DNA from: Bacillus sp. B1-b2
GTDB lineage: Bacteria > Bacillota > Bacilli > Bacillales > Cytobacillaceae
DNA: 64,000 nucleotides
Assembly: GCF_009183415.1 (NCBI RefSeq)
Contig: NZ_WEHU01000010.1
Location: 62,001 to 126,000, forward strand
Reading direction: 5' to 3'
The notes under the pieces were generated by a model, which did not search any database, had not been told where the DNA came from, and worked only from the letters and a program-made list of their open reading frames with translations. Below, one piece after another: positions 44,954 through 53,443 of the stretch; within the stretch, counting starts at the first letter, position 1; every line of letters starts with the position of its first letter. The translations under genes were made by a program, and so were the position numbers.

Positions 44954-46243
44954 TTACTTTACCTCCTTAAATGAGTTTGTTCTTCTAAACTGCCAAAGCG
45001 CAATGGTAATAACAAATATACTCAATAATATTGTAAGAGCTGCTGCTAAGGCATATTGACTGTTCTGCATGGTTAATTTATAAATCCATGAAACAAGGAT
45101 ATCTGTACCACCTGCAGTAGAGCTAGGTACAGCTGGCCCACCTGCATTAAAAAGATAGATAATATTAAAGTTATTAAAGTTGAAAGTATATTGAGTAATA
45201 ATGATTGGTGCCATAGAATACAAGATCAATGGCAATGTAATATTTTTAAACTTTTGAAGAGCTGATGCTCCATCAATCGTTGCTGCTTCATAAAGATCTT
45301 CCGATATAGATTGCAAAACACCTGTTGTAACAATAAAGATATAAGGAAATCCCAACCAACCTTGAATAAGTAATAGTGCTATACGAGTCCAATTGGCATT
45401 GGTTAACCAGGGGATAGCATCTATTCCTAAAAATGCAAGAATAGAATTATTAATAGCACCAAAGCTATCGTTAAACATTCCTGCAAATACAAGAATCGTT
45501 ACGAATCCAGGTACTGCCCATGGTAATACAAGAATGGTTCGGAAAAACTTTTTGAAACGCAATTCTTTTTGGTGAACAACTACTGCTAGAAATATACCTA
45601 TACTTACTTGCAGAGTGGATGCTATCAGTGTCCAGATAAGTGTCCATCCTAGTACATCAAAGAAAGTAGAACGCCAAATATCTACAGTGAATATCTTCTT
45701 GAATGTCTCCAATCCGACCCAATCCACTAAATTAGCTGGAGCAGAATGATATAAATCATAATTAGTAAAAGCAAGAGCAAAACAGAATAAGATGGGGAAG
45801 ATCACAGAGAATACCAGTAGAATAAAGGCTGGGCTGGTAATGAGATACGGATAGCCTTCTTGCAATAGCACTTGGTATTGCTCTCTAATAGAAGCAATTT
45901 CAAACCCTTCATCTCTCTTTTTCCCATTATGAAAAGCATCTTTAATATTTAAATAATAGAATAATAGACCGAAAGCTATCACAATTAATGAAATGATTCC
46001 TTCTGCAAGCAAAAAGATCGAGTTATCTCTTGGAACTTGCTCTCCAAGTGTGACAATTCCCCATAATCCCATATTAAATAAATCCTTAAAAACAATAATA
46101 AATGCGATAGAAAAAAGAAGGAAAAGTGCTCCTTTCACTCGCTGCTTATTATAAAATTGTCCGATACCTGGGATAATAGAAAGTATTGCTGCCTTCTTCG
46201 CATAATTAGTATCCTTTTGAACTGTATTAGTTGTAAAGCTCAT
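44954..46243 (-). CDS. ganP: ABC transporter permease (GanP/MalF family)
   Basis: Membrane permease of 429 aa. An extra N-terminal domain with several hydrophobic segments (about 15-120) precedes the MalF-type core, which carries the EAA loop LYEAATIDGASALQKFKNITLPL. The length and extension match GanP/YvfL. It lies downstream of ganS with a 70-bp gap containing a hairpin. It forms the channel with GanQ. Confidence 0.93.
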   Translation of the reverse strand: MSFTTNTVQKDTNYAKKAAILSIIPGIGQFYNKQRVKGALFLLFSIAFIIVFKDLFNMGLWGIVTLGEQVPRDNSIFLLAEGIISLIVIAFGLLFYYLNIKDAFHNGKKRDEGFEIASIREQYQVLLQEGYPYLITSPAFILLVFSVIFPILFCFALAFTNYDLYHSAPANLVDWVGLETFKKIFTVDIWRSTFFDVLGWTLIWTLIASTLQVSIGIFLAVVVHQKELRFKKFFRTILVLPWAVPGFVTILVFAGMFNDSFGAINNSILAFLGIDAIPWLTNANWTRIALLLIQGWLGFPYIFIVTTGVLQSISEDLYEAATIDGASALQKFKNITLPLILYSMAPIIITQYTFNFNNFNIIYLFNAGGPAVPSSTAGGTDILVSWIYKLTMQNSQYALAAALTILLSIFVITIALWQFRRTNSFKEVK

Positions 46244-46269
46244 AAATGTAACTACACCTCTTTCGTTTC

Positions 46270-46298
46270 AAAAGGGACAAGTATATTTATACTGCCCC
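46270..46298 (-). terminator. Intercistronic hairpin between ganS and ganP
   Basis: GGGGCAGTATA pairs with TATACTTGTCCC (minus strand) followed by TTTTG. Such hairpins after binding-protein genes commonly raise the binding protein relative to the permeases, either by partial termination or by mRNA protection. Confidence 0.65.
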
Positions 46299-46313
46299 TC
46301 CTTCTTTTATCTC

Positions 46314-47582
46314 TTAATTCCCACTATTTGCTGCAATAGTTCCTTCAATGGTTTCTACTGCAGTAGACAATGCATCTTTTGGATTCGCTTTACCTGTCGC
46401 GATAGTTTGCAATGCAGAGTCAATTGGCTGCCAAACGGCATCCATTGCTGTAATGCCTGGAGTAAGCTGAGAGTATTGAGATTGATTTGCTACTGCTGTT
46501 GCACTTTCACTTTCTGTCACTGCCGGGTCTTCTGCCAAAGCCTTTACTGCTGGGACTTCTTTTGTAATTTCATAGCGTGCTTTAGAATTCTCTTCATTTG
46601 CTAGAAATTCCACTAATTCTTCTGCAAGTTCTGCATTTTTACTATAAGTGCTCACGTTATAGCTCTTTACACCAATAAATGAACCCATATGTTCTCCATT
46701 TGCCAATAAAGGAAGCTCCATTACTCCATAATTAATACCTGCTTCTGCATATGGTTCTAAATTCCATGGTCCAGAGATTACTGCTGCTGCTTTACCTTCT
46801 GTAAATAAGGAATCCAACACATTGATTCCCTGTTCTCCGATGATACCTGATGGGAATAAGCCATCTTTATAGAAGGTAGAAATATATTCTGCTCCTTCAA
46901 TCGCACCAGTATTATCTAAACCAATATCTTTTGCATTATAGGCGCCTTTACTATCCTTACCGAATACATAGCCACCATATCCACTTAAGATACCGTTAGC
47001 ATAATAAATTTGATCCCATAGTGCTAACAATCCATAATTATCGTCCTTTGTAACTTCTTTAGAAAAGTCGTACCACTCCTCTATCGTCTTAGGTAATTCC
47101 TCTTCCGACACTAGGTCTTTGTTATAGTATAGGACAGTAGTTTCAACTGCTTTTGGAAGACCATATACTTTCCCTTCTACCATTTGGGAATCTATTGCAG
47201 CCTCTGTATACATGTTTTTCACAGCATCATCAATTGTTATTTCTTTCAATATTCCCTCTGTAACGGCTGTCCCGATTTGATCAGCGGGTATCGTAATAAC
47301 ATCTGCGCCAGTTCCAGCTGGTCCATCTAGTCTTAAATCTTCTAATTGGTCAGCGTATGCTTTTTCTTCTACTTTAATCTTTACATTCTTTTCTTCTTCA
47401 AATTTCTTGATTGCTTCTGCAATACCATCTGATTTGCTTTGGTCCTCCCAAACTAATAAATCATAACCATTTTTATTTTGCTTAGATGAAGTTTCATTTG
47501 TTGTCTCATCAGACGGTCCACATCCTGTCAATGCTAAAGCTAAAGAACTACTCAAAAGTATTGCTGTAAGCTTCTTTTTCAT
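46314..47582 (-). CDS. ganS: Sugar-binding lipoprotein (GanS, extracellular solute-binding protein)
   Basis: Lipoprotein of 422 aa. The signal peptide ends in the lipobox ALTGC with lipidated C21, so it is anchored outside the membrane. The mature part has the family 1 solute-binding pattern (YDLLVWEDQSKSDGIAEAIKKFEEEK; GVMELPLLANGEHMGSFIG). It is first in the operon, as GanS (CycB) in B. subtilis, and delivers galacto-oligosaccharides to GanPQ. The substrate assignment rests on operon similarity. Two cre/LacI-type dyads lie upstream. Confidence 0.92.
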   Translation of the reverse strand: MKKKLTAILLSSSLALALTGCGPSDETTNETSSKQNKNGYDLLVWEDQSKSDGIAEAIKKFEEEKNVKIKVEEKAYADQLEDLRLDGPAGTGADVITIPADQIGTAVTEGILKEITIDDAVKNMYTEAAIDSQMVEGKVYGLPKAVETTVLYYNKDLVSEEELPKTIEEWYDFSKEVTKDDNYGLLALWDQIYYANGILSGYGGYVFGKDSKGAYNAKDIGLDNTGAIEGAEYISTFYKDGLFPSGIIGEQGINVLDSLFTEGKAAAVISGPWNLEPYAEAGINYGVMELPLLANGEHMGSFIGVKSYNVSTYSKNAELAEELVEFLANEENSKARYEITKEVPAVKALAEDPAVTESESATAVANQSQYSQLTPGITAMDAVWQPIDSALQTIATGKANPKDALSTAVETIEGTIAANSGN

Positions 47583-47614
47583 CTTTTTTCCACCCTTTGC
47601 TTTTTGTAATATAC

Positions 47615-47655
47615 TGAAAACGTTTTCTAAAATAAAGAATACTACAACGTTTTCA
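47615..47655. promoter_or_regulatory. Two cre/LacI-type operators in the ganS promoter region
   Basis: TGAAAACGTTTTCT (47615-47628) and, on the minus strand, TGAAAACGTTGTAG (47642-47655) are spaced 27 bp apart. The first lies between a TTTATT (-35) and TATATT (-10) for ganS on the minus strand. They fit the CcpA cre consensus but also the ACGT-centred dyads bound by LacI-family regulators such as the divergent GanR. Confidence 0.7.
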
Positions 47656-47853
47656 TTTTGTAAATATATTTAGTATTAAAATTTATCTATATAGTGTTAT
47701 TCAACACCGAATTATTTTATAAAAATCCTATAAAGTTAGATTATCCTTCTAACCTTCTCAACTACATAGGAAAATAATTTACTAAAAAAAATTACTGTTT
47801 TGATTGTATTTCGCTTATAATAAGATAGTAAAACAGTTTTTCAGGAGGATTAC

Positions 47854-48843
47854 ATGGTCACCATTAAAGAAATTGCCGAGAAATCTGGTTTTTCTGCCTC
47901 AACCGTTTCCAGATTACTAAATAACGACACTACACTTTCTGTTTCACCAGATACAAAGAAGAAGATTTTAGATACAGCTATTGGGTTAGGTTATGAAAGG
48001 AAAAATATACAACCCTTGATTGAGAAGGTAGCATTACTCTATTGGATTACCGATAAAGAAGAGTTAGAAGATGTTTATTTTAAGCAAATGCGACTAGAGC
48101 TTGAAAAAAATGCCTTAGATCAAAATATGGAACTTCATTTATACAAGCATGAGGATGGAATTAAAAATATCCCAAATGATATCTCGGGTTTTATTGCTGT
48201 AGGGGCTTTTACATCAGATGAGATATCAAGGTTACGTAATAAAACAAAGCGTGGCGTTTTTATCGATACAAACCCTGTTCCCGAGCTATATGATGCTGTC
48301 TTACCTGATACCGTAAGAATTACTAAGAAAGCTATTGATTATTTTATAAACCAAGGGCATAAGAAAATAGGCTTTATTGGTGGTACTTATCATAATCCAG
48401 ATACAAATAAAGACGAAATGGATATTCGTGAAACTACCTTCCGTTCTTACATGAAAGAGGTTGGGATATTAGAGGAGAAATATGTATTCGGAGAGAGACA
48501 TTTCTCTGTTAATGATGGCTATACAGTAGCAAAAAAGGCCATTTCAACCTTAAAAGATGACCTTCCAACGGCTTTTTTCATTGCATCAGACCCTATTGCA
48601 GTAGGCAGTCTACAAGCATTTAATGAGAATAATATTTCTATTCCAAACAGAGTAAGCATTATAAGTGTCAATAATATTAGCGTAACAAAATACGTGTCTC
48701 CACCGCTTACAACATTTCATATAGACATCCCTGAGCTATGTAAAACGGGAGTCCATTTATTACTAGAACAAATTATTGGCCAGCGAAAAATTACAAAGAC
48801 TGTACTTCTTAATTCAGAATTAATAATAAGAAAAAGCACTTAA
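47854..48843 (+). CDS. ganR: LacI-family transcriptional regulator, probable GanR
   Basis: Regulator of 329 aa. The N-terminal LacI headpiece (VTIKEIAEKSGFSASTVSRLLNN) is followed by the hinge and a periplasmic-binding-protein-like effector domain (about 60-329, KIGFIGGTYHNPDTN, DLPTAFFIASDPIAVG). AGGAGG lies 5 nt before the ATG. It is divergent from ganSPQA and the size matches B. subtilis GanR (about 330 aa), so it probably represses the operon until galactobiose or galactose is present. ACTGTTTT and AAAACAGT (47794-47801, 47830-47837) flank its promoter and may be an autoregulatory site. Confidence 0.9.
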   Translation: MVTIKEIAEKSGFSASTVSRLLNNDTTLSVSPDTKKKILDTAIGLGYERKNIQPLIEKVALLYWITDKEELEDVYFKQMRLELEKNALDQNMELHLYKHEDGIKNIPNDISGFIAVGAFTSDEISRLRNKTKRGVFIDTNPVPELYDAVLPDTVRITKKAIDYFINQGHKKIGFIGGTYHNPDTNKDEMDIRETTFRSYMKEVGILEEKYVFGERHFSVNDGYTVAKKAISTLKDDLPTAFFIASDPIAVGSLQAFNENNISIPNRVSIISVNNISVTKYVSPPLTTFHIDIPELCKTGVHLLLEQIIGQRKITKTVLLNSELIIRKST

Positions 48844-48848
48844 AAAGA

Positions 48849-48897
48849 AACTGCACCCTCCATTGTTAGACAGTGTCTAACAATGGAGGGTGCAGTT
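48849..48897 (-). terminator. Long perfect inverted repeat between convergent ganR and HAD gene
   Basis: A 24-bp perfect inverted repeat (48849-48872 with 48874-48897) is separated by a single base. The minus strand continues TTTCTTTTT, so it can terminate the HAD operon; no T-run follows on the plus strand. It is GC-richer than its surroundings and unusually long for a terminator. Confidence 0.75.
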
Positions 48898-48932
48898 CAC
48901 AACTACGATGCTTTTTTGAAATAATTCCTCCA

Positions 48933-49634
48933 TCAAGACTGGCTATTGATTTTTAGTAGTTCTAGTAATCCATTCAAATGATGGATCTCATAAGTAGGTT
49001 GAATAGCTGATACATTCTCTTTTCTAGAAGGATTAATCCAGCAAGTATCCATTCCAACATTAATACCACCTTGGATATCCGCACTTAAAGAATCCCCAAT
49101 AATTAATGCAGTCTGTACATCTAGGTTCGGAATACTAGCAAAACAACAGTCAAAAAATTCCCTCATCGGCTTCTGAAAACCAGTATCCTCTGACACAAAT
49201 ACCCCTTTAAAGAAAGGAAATAATCCGGAAGCTTTTAGTCGTTTATCCTGTGTTTTTGAGAATCCATTCGTTACAATATACATCTCATAGTGATGAGATA
49301 ATTCCTTGACTAACGCTAAGGCCCCATCTAATAATTGATTTCCATCTTCTAAATAAAGTCGATAGCTATTTTCTAAAAGACGTCCATCTACTTCTTTCCC
49401 AAGTTTTTGAAAAAACTTAGAGAAGCGGGTATTTACTACCTCATCACGGCTCATTTTACCTCGTTCATATGCGCTCCATAACTCTTGGTTCATCAAGCGG
49501 TAGTCCTTTTTCCATGCATCATTATAGGTAAAACCCTGCTCTAATAAAAGTTTACGAAAAGCAGCATCTTCTGCCGCAGCAAAATCTAGTAAAGTATCAT
49601 CTACTTCAAAAAGTAATGTTTGATAAGTCTTCAA
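48933..49634 (-). CDS. HAD-family hydrolase (YfnB/YjjG-like) with altered nucleophile
   Basis: HAD phosphatase of 233 aa, close in outline to YjjG-type pyrimidine nucleotidases (B. subtilis YfnB). Motif II-like VTNGFSKTQDKRL, motif III lysine (GFQKPMREFF) and motif IV GDSLSADIQGG are intact. Motif I reads LLFEVDDTLLDF: the position of the catalytic Asp nucleophile is Glu (E10, codon GAA), while the general acid D12 is kept. This would be expected to abolish or strongly change phosphoryl transfer. The TTG start at 49634 lies 8 nt after GGAG. It is the last gene of the run starting at 51282, 11 bp after the DUF606 gene. Confidence 0.88.
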   Translation of the reverse strand: MKTYQTLLFEVDDTLLDFAAAEDAAFRKLLLEQGFTYNDAWKKDYRLMNQELWSAYERGKMSRDEVVNTRFSKFFQKLGKEVDGRLLENSYRLYLEDGNQLLDGALALVKELSHHYEMYIVTNGFSKTQDKRLKASGLFPFFKGVFVSEDTGFQKPMREFFDCCFASIPNLDVQTALIIGDSLSADIQGGINVGMDTCWINPSRKENVSAIQPTYEIHHLNGLLELLKINSQS

Positions 49635-49645
49635 ATTCCAATCTC

Positions 49646-50122
49646 CTACTTTCTTGCCAACTCTTTTATCGGTTGTGCTTGCTCTTGTTTTCCTCCCATT
49701 TTAAACACTAGTATTCCACCAATAATTACTACCACTCCAATTAATTGCTTTGGAGAAAATGGCACCTTTTCTAACCCTAATAATCCAATAGAATCAAATA
49801 ATAAAGCAAAAATCAATTGCGCTGATAGAGAAATCGAGACTGCATATGTTGCTCCTAATGCTTTAATCCCTGTTGTCATACAAACCACTACCCCAACGCC
49901 AATTATTCCACTAAACCAATACCCTGTGTGCATATTTTCTAAATGGAAGAGAGCTGTTCCTTCTGTAATAACACCCAGAATAAAGGATGCCACAAACCCT
50001 AATGCGAGTACTAAGGTAGTTGTTGCCCAAAGACCTGCTTTTTGATTTACTCGGTTATTAAAGATATTCTGTATCCCTACAAGACTTCCACTAATAAAAG
50101 CAACGATTAACCCTGTTATCAT
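49646..50122 (-). CDS. DUF606/EamA-like small transporter (YdcZ type)
   Basis: Five-helix membrane protein of 158 aa of the DMT-superfamily DUF606 group. It starts MITGLIVAFISGSLVGIQNIFNN and repeats the pattern VVIGGILVFKMGG at the end. A second protein of the same family is encoded at 50854-51282, with a Crp/Fnr regulator between them. DUF606 proteins commonly occur as adjacent pairs and may act as a heterodimer. The substrate is unknown. Confidence 0.85.
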   Translation of the reverse strand: MITGLIVAFISGSLVGIQNIFNNRVNQKAGLWATTTLVLALGFVASFILGVITEGTALFHLENMHTGYWFSGIIGVGVVVCMTTGIKALGATYAVSISLSAQLIFALLFDSIGLLGLEKVPFSPKQLIGVVVIIGGILVFKMGGKQEQAQPIKELARK

Positions 50123-50139
50123 TATCTAACCACAACCCC

Positions 50140-50838
50140 TTATTCATAAATATTTCTACTGGCTAAATTAGTTAAACCCTCCCGATTTTTCACTACAATA
50201 GCTCCTTTTCGCCGCTCTATCAAACCATCTAGGCTAAACTGTTGGATTACTCGATTTAAGTGGCGATAACTGGTACCAATTAAGTTCGCTGTATCTTTTA
50301 AGTTCATTGTTTTACTATCTCCATTATATAGGGGATCTTTCTCATCGAAAGAAATCGATAATAGATAACTAGCTAAACGCACTTCCACTGGATATAAGAG
50401 ATTAAAGCTCATTGAAGCGTTTTTTATATAAAATTTCTTTGTGATCACCTGTAATAGAAATTGCAAGAATGGAGGATATTTATCTGCATATTGGTGTAAA
50501 AAGCTTTTATGCACCCCTATCATAACAACATCTGTAATAGCCTCGACCGTATTCAGTATTTCAGTTTCTCTTACAAACTCAATATCCCCTATCATTTCTA
50601 GGGGTGTTTTAAAAGAAAGAATGAGCGTTTTTCCTTCAGCAGATGTCGTATAAATTTTAATTTTACCTTCTACTAGTACATAAAGATAATCTGCCTTTTC
50701 GCCTTGTCTACAGATGGATTCTCCTTGTTCAAAAGCATATAAATGGAAATGGGCTTTTAATTGGCTAGGAAAAACTTGATCTAGTTGAAAGTTTTCCATA
50801 TAATTATCCAATTCACCTTGGTTTTGAATCTCTCTCAT
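50140..50838 (-). CDS. Crp/Fnr-family transcriptional regulator (YeiL-like)
   Basis: Regulator of 232 aa. A cyclic-nucleotide-binding-type beta-barrel (about 25-125, ICRQGEKADYLYVLVEGKIKIYT) is followed by a long dimer helix and a C-terminal winged helix (about 170-220, LKDTANLIGTSYRHLNRVIQQFSLDGLIERRKG). There is no FNR-like cysteine cluster. It resembles YeiL-type regulators. It lies between the two DUF606 transporter genes on the same strand with gaps of about 15 bp, so it probably regulates them; the effector is unknown. Confidence 0.88.
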   Translation of the reverse strand: MREIQNQGELDNYMENFQLDQVFPSQLKAHFHLYAFEQGESICRQGEKADYLYVLVEGKIKIYTTSAEGKTLILSFKTPLEMIGDIEFVRETEILNTVEAITDVVMIGVHKSFLHQYADKYPPFLQFLLQVITKKFYIKNASMSFNLLYPVEVRLASYLLSISFDEKDPLYNGDSKTMNLKDTANLIGTSYRHLNRVIQQFSLDGLIERRKGAIVVKNREGLTNLASRNIYE

Positions 50839-50853
50839 CTACCTTTTTCTCTC

Positions 50854-51282
50854 CTACATTTTTAATAAAAGGACTCCTGCAATCATCAAAGCGATTCCTA
50901 TAAATTGTGGAGCTTTCATCTTTTGCTTTTCCAAACCAAACCAGCCATTGCTATCTATTAAGAAGGTTATGAATAACTGAGCAATGAGCACAGTAGAAGT
51001 TGTTAGAGTTGCTCCAACTAAATGAATAGCAGTAATAGAACAGAATATAACGATAGAAGCAAATGATCCTCCTGCTAAATATAATGGCTTTACTTCTTTA
51101 TAATGCGCAAATGCCTTTTCCCTAACTATCAATAAGATAAGAAATGCTAGTACAAACCCTGTAAACTGTGTGATCGTTGCTGCCTGCCATGTACCAATAT
51201 CTTGACTTATGGTCGCATTGGCAACACCTTGAAGTGTAATAAATGCTCCTCCTAAAAACGCAAAAACTATCCCTTTCATCAT
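50854..51282 (-). CDS. DUF606/EamA-like small transporter, second of pair
   Basis: Five-helix membrane protein of 142 aa, starting MKGIVFAFLGGAFITLQGVANA and ending IGIALMIAGVLLLKM, in the same family as the product of 49646-50122. It is the first gene of a four-gene run (transporter, Crp regulator, transporter, HAD hydrolase). The two transporter halves may form a dual-topology or heterodimeric pump. The substrate is unknown. Confidence 0.85.
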   Translation of the reverse strand: MMKGIVFAFLGGAFITLQGVANATISQDIGTWQAATITQFTGFVLAFLILLIVREKAFAHYKEVKPLYLAGGSFASIVIFCSITAIHLVGATLTTSTVLIAQLFITFLIDSNGWFGLEKQKMKAPQFIGIALMIAGVLLLKM

Positions 51283-51392
51283 GTGACCCCTTTGTTATCT
51301 TTTTATCTTATTTAAAGATATAGGAATTATCTAAGCAAGAAAAGGACATATGTCCCAAATGATTTGTTTTTTAAGAATATATTTTGCCCATA

Positions 51393-51432
51393 AAAAAAGA
51401 CTCCATTCAGAATTTCCTGAACAGAGTCTTTC
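51393..51432 (-). terminator. Terminator of azoR
   Basis: On the minus strand AAAGACTC and TCAG pair with CTGA and GAGTCTTT, followed by TTTTTTT. Confidence 0.88.
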
Positions 51433-51445
51433 TCCACTTTATAAA

Positions 51446-52087
51446 TTAAACAGTTTGAGCTACTAATTTGTTTCCAGCAGCAGTAACTTTTTGTAAACCT
51501 TCTTCAATAATTGAAGCAGCTTTAGCAGGCATTGCATTGTGACCTTCGATGATTACTTCGTCAATGATTTCCATTCCGAATACGCCACCGAATACTGCAC
51601 GCATGTAGTTAACAGCCATTTCCATTGGAGCAGCTTCTGGAGTAGAGTAAACTCCACCACGAGCATTTAAAAGGATTGCTTTTTTGTCTGTCATTAATTG
51701 AACCATGTTACCTTGCTCATCATATTTGAAAGCAAAACCAGCAGCATAAACATAATCAATGAAAGTTTGTAATTTAGCTGGAATAGTTAAGTTCCAAAGT
51801 GGGAATGCGAATACTACTACATCAGCAGCAGTTACAGCATCCATTGCTTTTTGTTTAGCAGCAAGTAAACGACCTTCTAAATCTGTTAGTTCCTCACCAT
51901 TTTGTAATTTACCGAATGCATTGAAAAGATCTTGTCCAAAGTATGGAGTATCTTCTTCAAATACATCGTATACGTTTATATTAAGGTTTTCTGCACCTTT
52001 AATAGACTCCATAAAAGTTTCATACATTTTACTTGAAATAGCCTCAGTAGCTGGGCGGTTATTTGCTTTTACAACTAATACGTTCAT
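51446..52087 (-). CDS. azoR: FMN-dependent NADH-azoreductase
   Basis: Flavodoxin-fold quinone/azo reductase of 213 aa that uses FMN and NADH. It has the AzoR-type start (NVLVVKANNRPATEAISSKMYETF), the FMN-contact loop FPLWNLTIPAKLQTFIDYV and LNARGGVYSTPEAAPMEMAVNYM. Codon usage looks more optimised than in the neighbours, suggesting good expression. It is monocistronic. The physiological role is probably quinone or electrophile detoxification. Confidence 0.93.
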   Translation of the reverse strand: MNVLVVKANNRPATEAISSKMYETFMESIKGAENLNINVYDVFEEDTPYFGQDLFNAFGKLQNGEELTDLEGRLLAAKQKAMDAVTAADVVVFAFPLWNLTIPAKLQTFIDYVYAAGFAFKYDEQGNMVQLMTDKKAILLNARGGVYSTPEAAPMEMAVNYMRAVFGGVFGMEIIDEVIIEGHNAMPAKAASIIEEGLQKVTAAGNKLVAQTV

Positions 52088-52277
52088 TTATTCTCATTTT
52101 CCTTTCGTTTACCTAATATTTGTAACTCTATGTTTCTATCATATAGGAAAAATATCTCGAACGCAAACTATTTTAATCAAAAATATTCTTGCGTATAAAT
52201 ATTTTAAATTTTTTAAATATATTTATACTAAATAAACAGGTAGAATAATAGTAAATGAAATAGAAAGGAAGATATTA

Positions 52278-52739
52278 ATGGAAATTAGAATAGATGATGT
52301 TACTTCTCCTAAAGTCATTGGTCTTTTAGAGGATCACTTACATAGTATGACCCTTCATTCCCCTCCTGAAAGTATTCATGCCCTTGATTTAGAGAAGTTA
52401 AGAAAACCTGAGATTACCTTTTGGACTGCTTGGGAGGGAGAAGATTTGCTTGGATGTGGAGCAATAAAGGAATTAGATTCTAAGCATGCGGAAATAAAAT
52501 CAATGAAAACATCTCCTGATCACCTACGAAAAGGTGTGGCACGAAAATTGCTTATACATATTTTAGAGGAAGCAAAAAAACGAGGATACGAGCAGTTAAG
52601 TTTAGAAACGGGATCAATGGATGCTTTTTTACCAGCTAAAAAATTGTATGAAAGCCTAGGTTTTGTTTATTGTGGGCCATTTGCTGATTATATAGAGGAC
52701 CCTAATAGTGTATTTATGACTTATAAAGTTGTGAGGTAA
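52278..52739 (+). CDS. GNAT-family N-acetyltransferase
   Basis: Single-domain acetyltransferase of 153 aa. The acetyl-CoA loop is RKGVARKLLIHILEEAKKRG (near residue 85-105), preceded by the beta4 strand HAEIKSMKTSPDH, with the C-terminal YESLGFVYCGPF. It resembles YsnE-like small acetyltransferases. GAAAGGAAG precedes the ATG. The substrate is unknown and no operon partner is present. Confidence 0.9.
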   Translation: MEIRIDDVTSPKVIGLLEDHLHSMTLHSPPESIHALDLEKLRKPEITFWTAWEGEDLLGCGAIKELDSKHAEIKSMKTSPDHLRKGVARKLLIHILEEAKKRGYEQLSLETGSMDAFLPAKKLYESLGFVYCGPFADYIEDPNSVFMTYKVVR

Positions 52740-52744
52740 CATAG

Positions 52745-52819
52745 TATTCGCGATCTTGGGGCATGAATTAGCGATTTTAATACAATTGTTCGCGAAACCA
52801 GCCCCTAAATTCGCCATTT
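52745..52819. repeat. Cluster of TTCGC-type short motifs
   Basis: Between two acetyltransferase genes four similar words occur: ATTCGCGAT (52745), AGCGATTTT (52770), GTTCGCGAAA (52788) and ATTCGCCATTT (52809). GGGGC and GCCCC also pair across the segment. It looks like a small dispersed-repeat unit, but copies elsewhere cannot be checked here. Confidence 0.35.
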
Positions 52820-52832
52820 ACACGTTTACAAT

Positions 52833-53342
52833 CTACACTAATAATTTTTCCATACAAACATACTCCTCATATCCTTTAGGCTTCGAGCTATAAAAGATGC
52901 TTCCCCGTTTCTCATACTCTAGTTTGCTATATAACTTCATTGCCTGCTCATTACCTGAAAAAGCATCTAATCTTACACTTCCGTATCCCTTCACTTTCGC
53001 AAAATTTTCACATGCAGCAATCATTTTACGAGCTAGCCCTTTTCCTTGAAACCGTGGGTCTATCATAAGAGAATGAATAATAATTGGTTTATTGCCTTGC
53101 CATTGGATTGAATCCCACTCTTCTGATTCCCATTCATTGAGTACCACATGTCCCGTTATTCTTTCATTTCGAATAAAGACAAATAATTGTTGCTTCTTGA
53201 TACAAGCTGTAAAATAGTCTATATTTGGATAATTTCCATCCCACTGTAGGATACCTTGCTCTAATAGTCGTCTTTGACTATTTACATAGATGTCGTTAAT
53301 GATAGGTAGCATATCTAAGGTAGCTTTATGTAATGTTGTCAT
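52833..53342 (-). CDS. GNAT-family N-acetyltransferase
   Basis: Acetyltransferase of 169 aa. The acetyl-CoA motif is FQGKGLARKMIAACENFAKVKG after the beta4 strand IIHSLMIDPR; the C-terminal part is VRLDAFSGNEQAMKLYSKLEY. It is convergent with the previous acetyltransferase gene. The substrate is unknown. Confidence 0.9.
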   Translation of the reverse strand: MTTLHKATLDMLPIINDIYVNSQRRLLEQGILQWDGNYPNIDYFTACIKKQQLFVFIRNERITGHVVLNEWESEEWDSIQWQGNKPIIIHSLMIDPRFQGKGLARKMIAACENFAKVKGYGSVRLDAFSGNEQAMKLYSKLEYEKRGSIFYSSKPKGYEEYVCMEKLLV

Positions 53343-53409
53343 TCTTCCCTCTCTCCTTCTTTTAATTAATAGTACAATCTTCTCTATATCTTTATCAAAC
53401 TCCTCTTAA

Positions 53410-53443
53410 AGATAACAAGGGACCCTCATAGAGGATCCTTTTG
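53410..53443 (-). terminator. Hairpin overlapping the end of brnQ
   Basis: AAAGGATCCTC pairs with GAGGGTCCCTT (one mismatch) around a 3-nt loop that contains the brnQ stop codon. The U-tract after it is poor. Confidence 0.5.
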
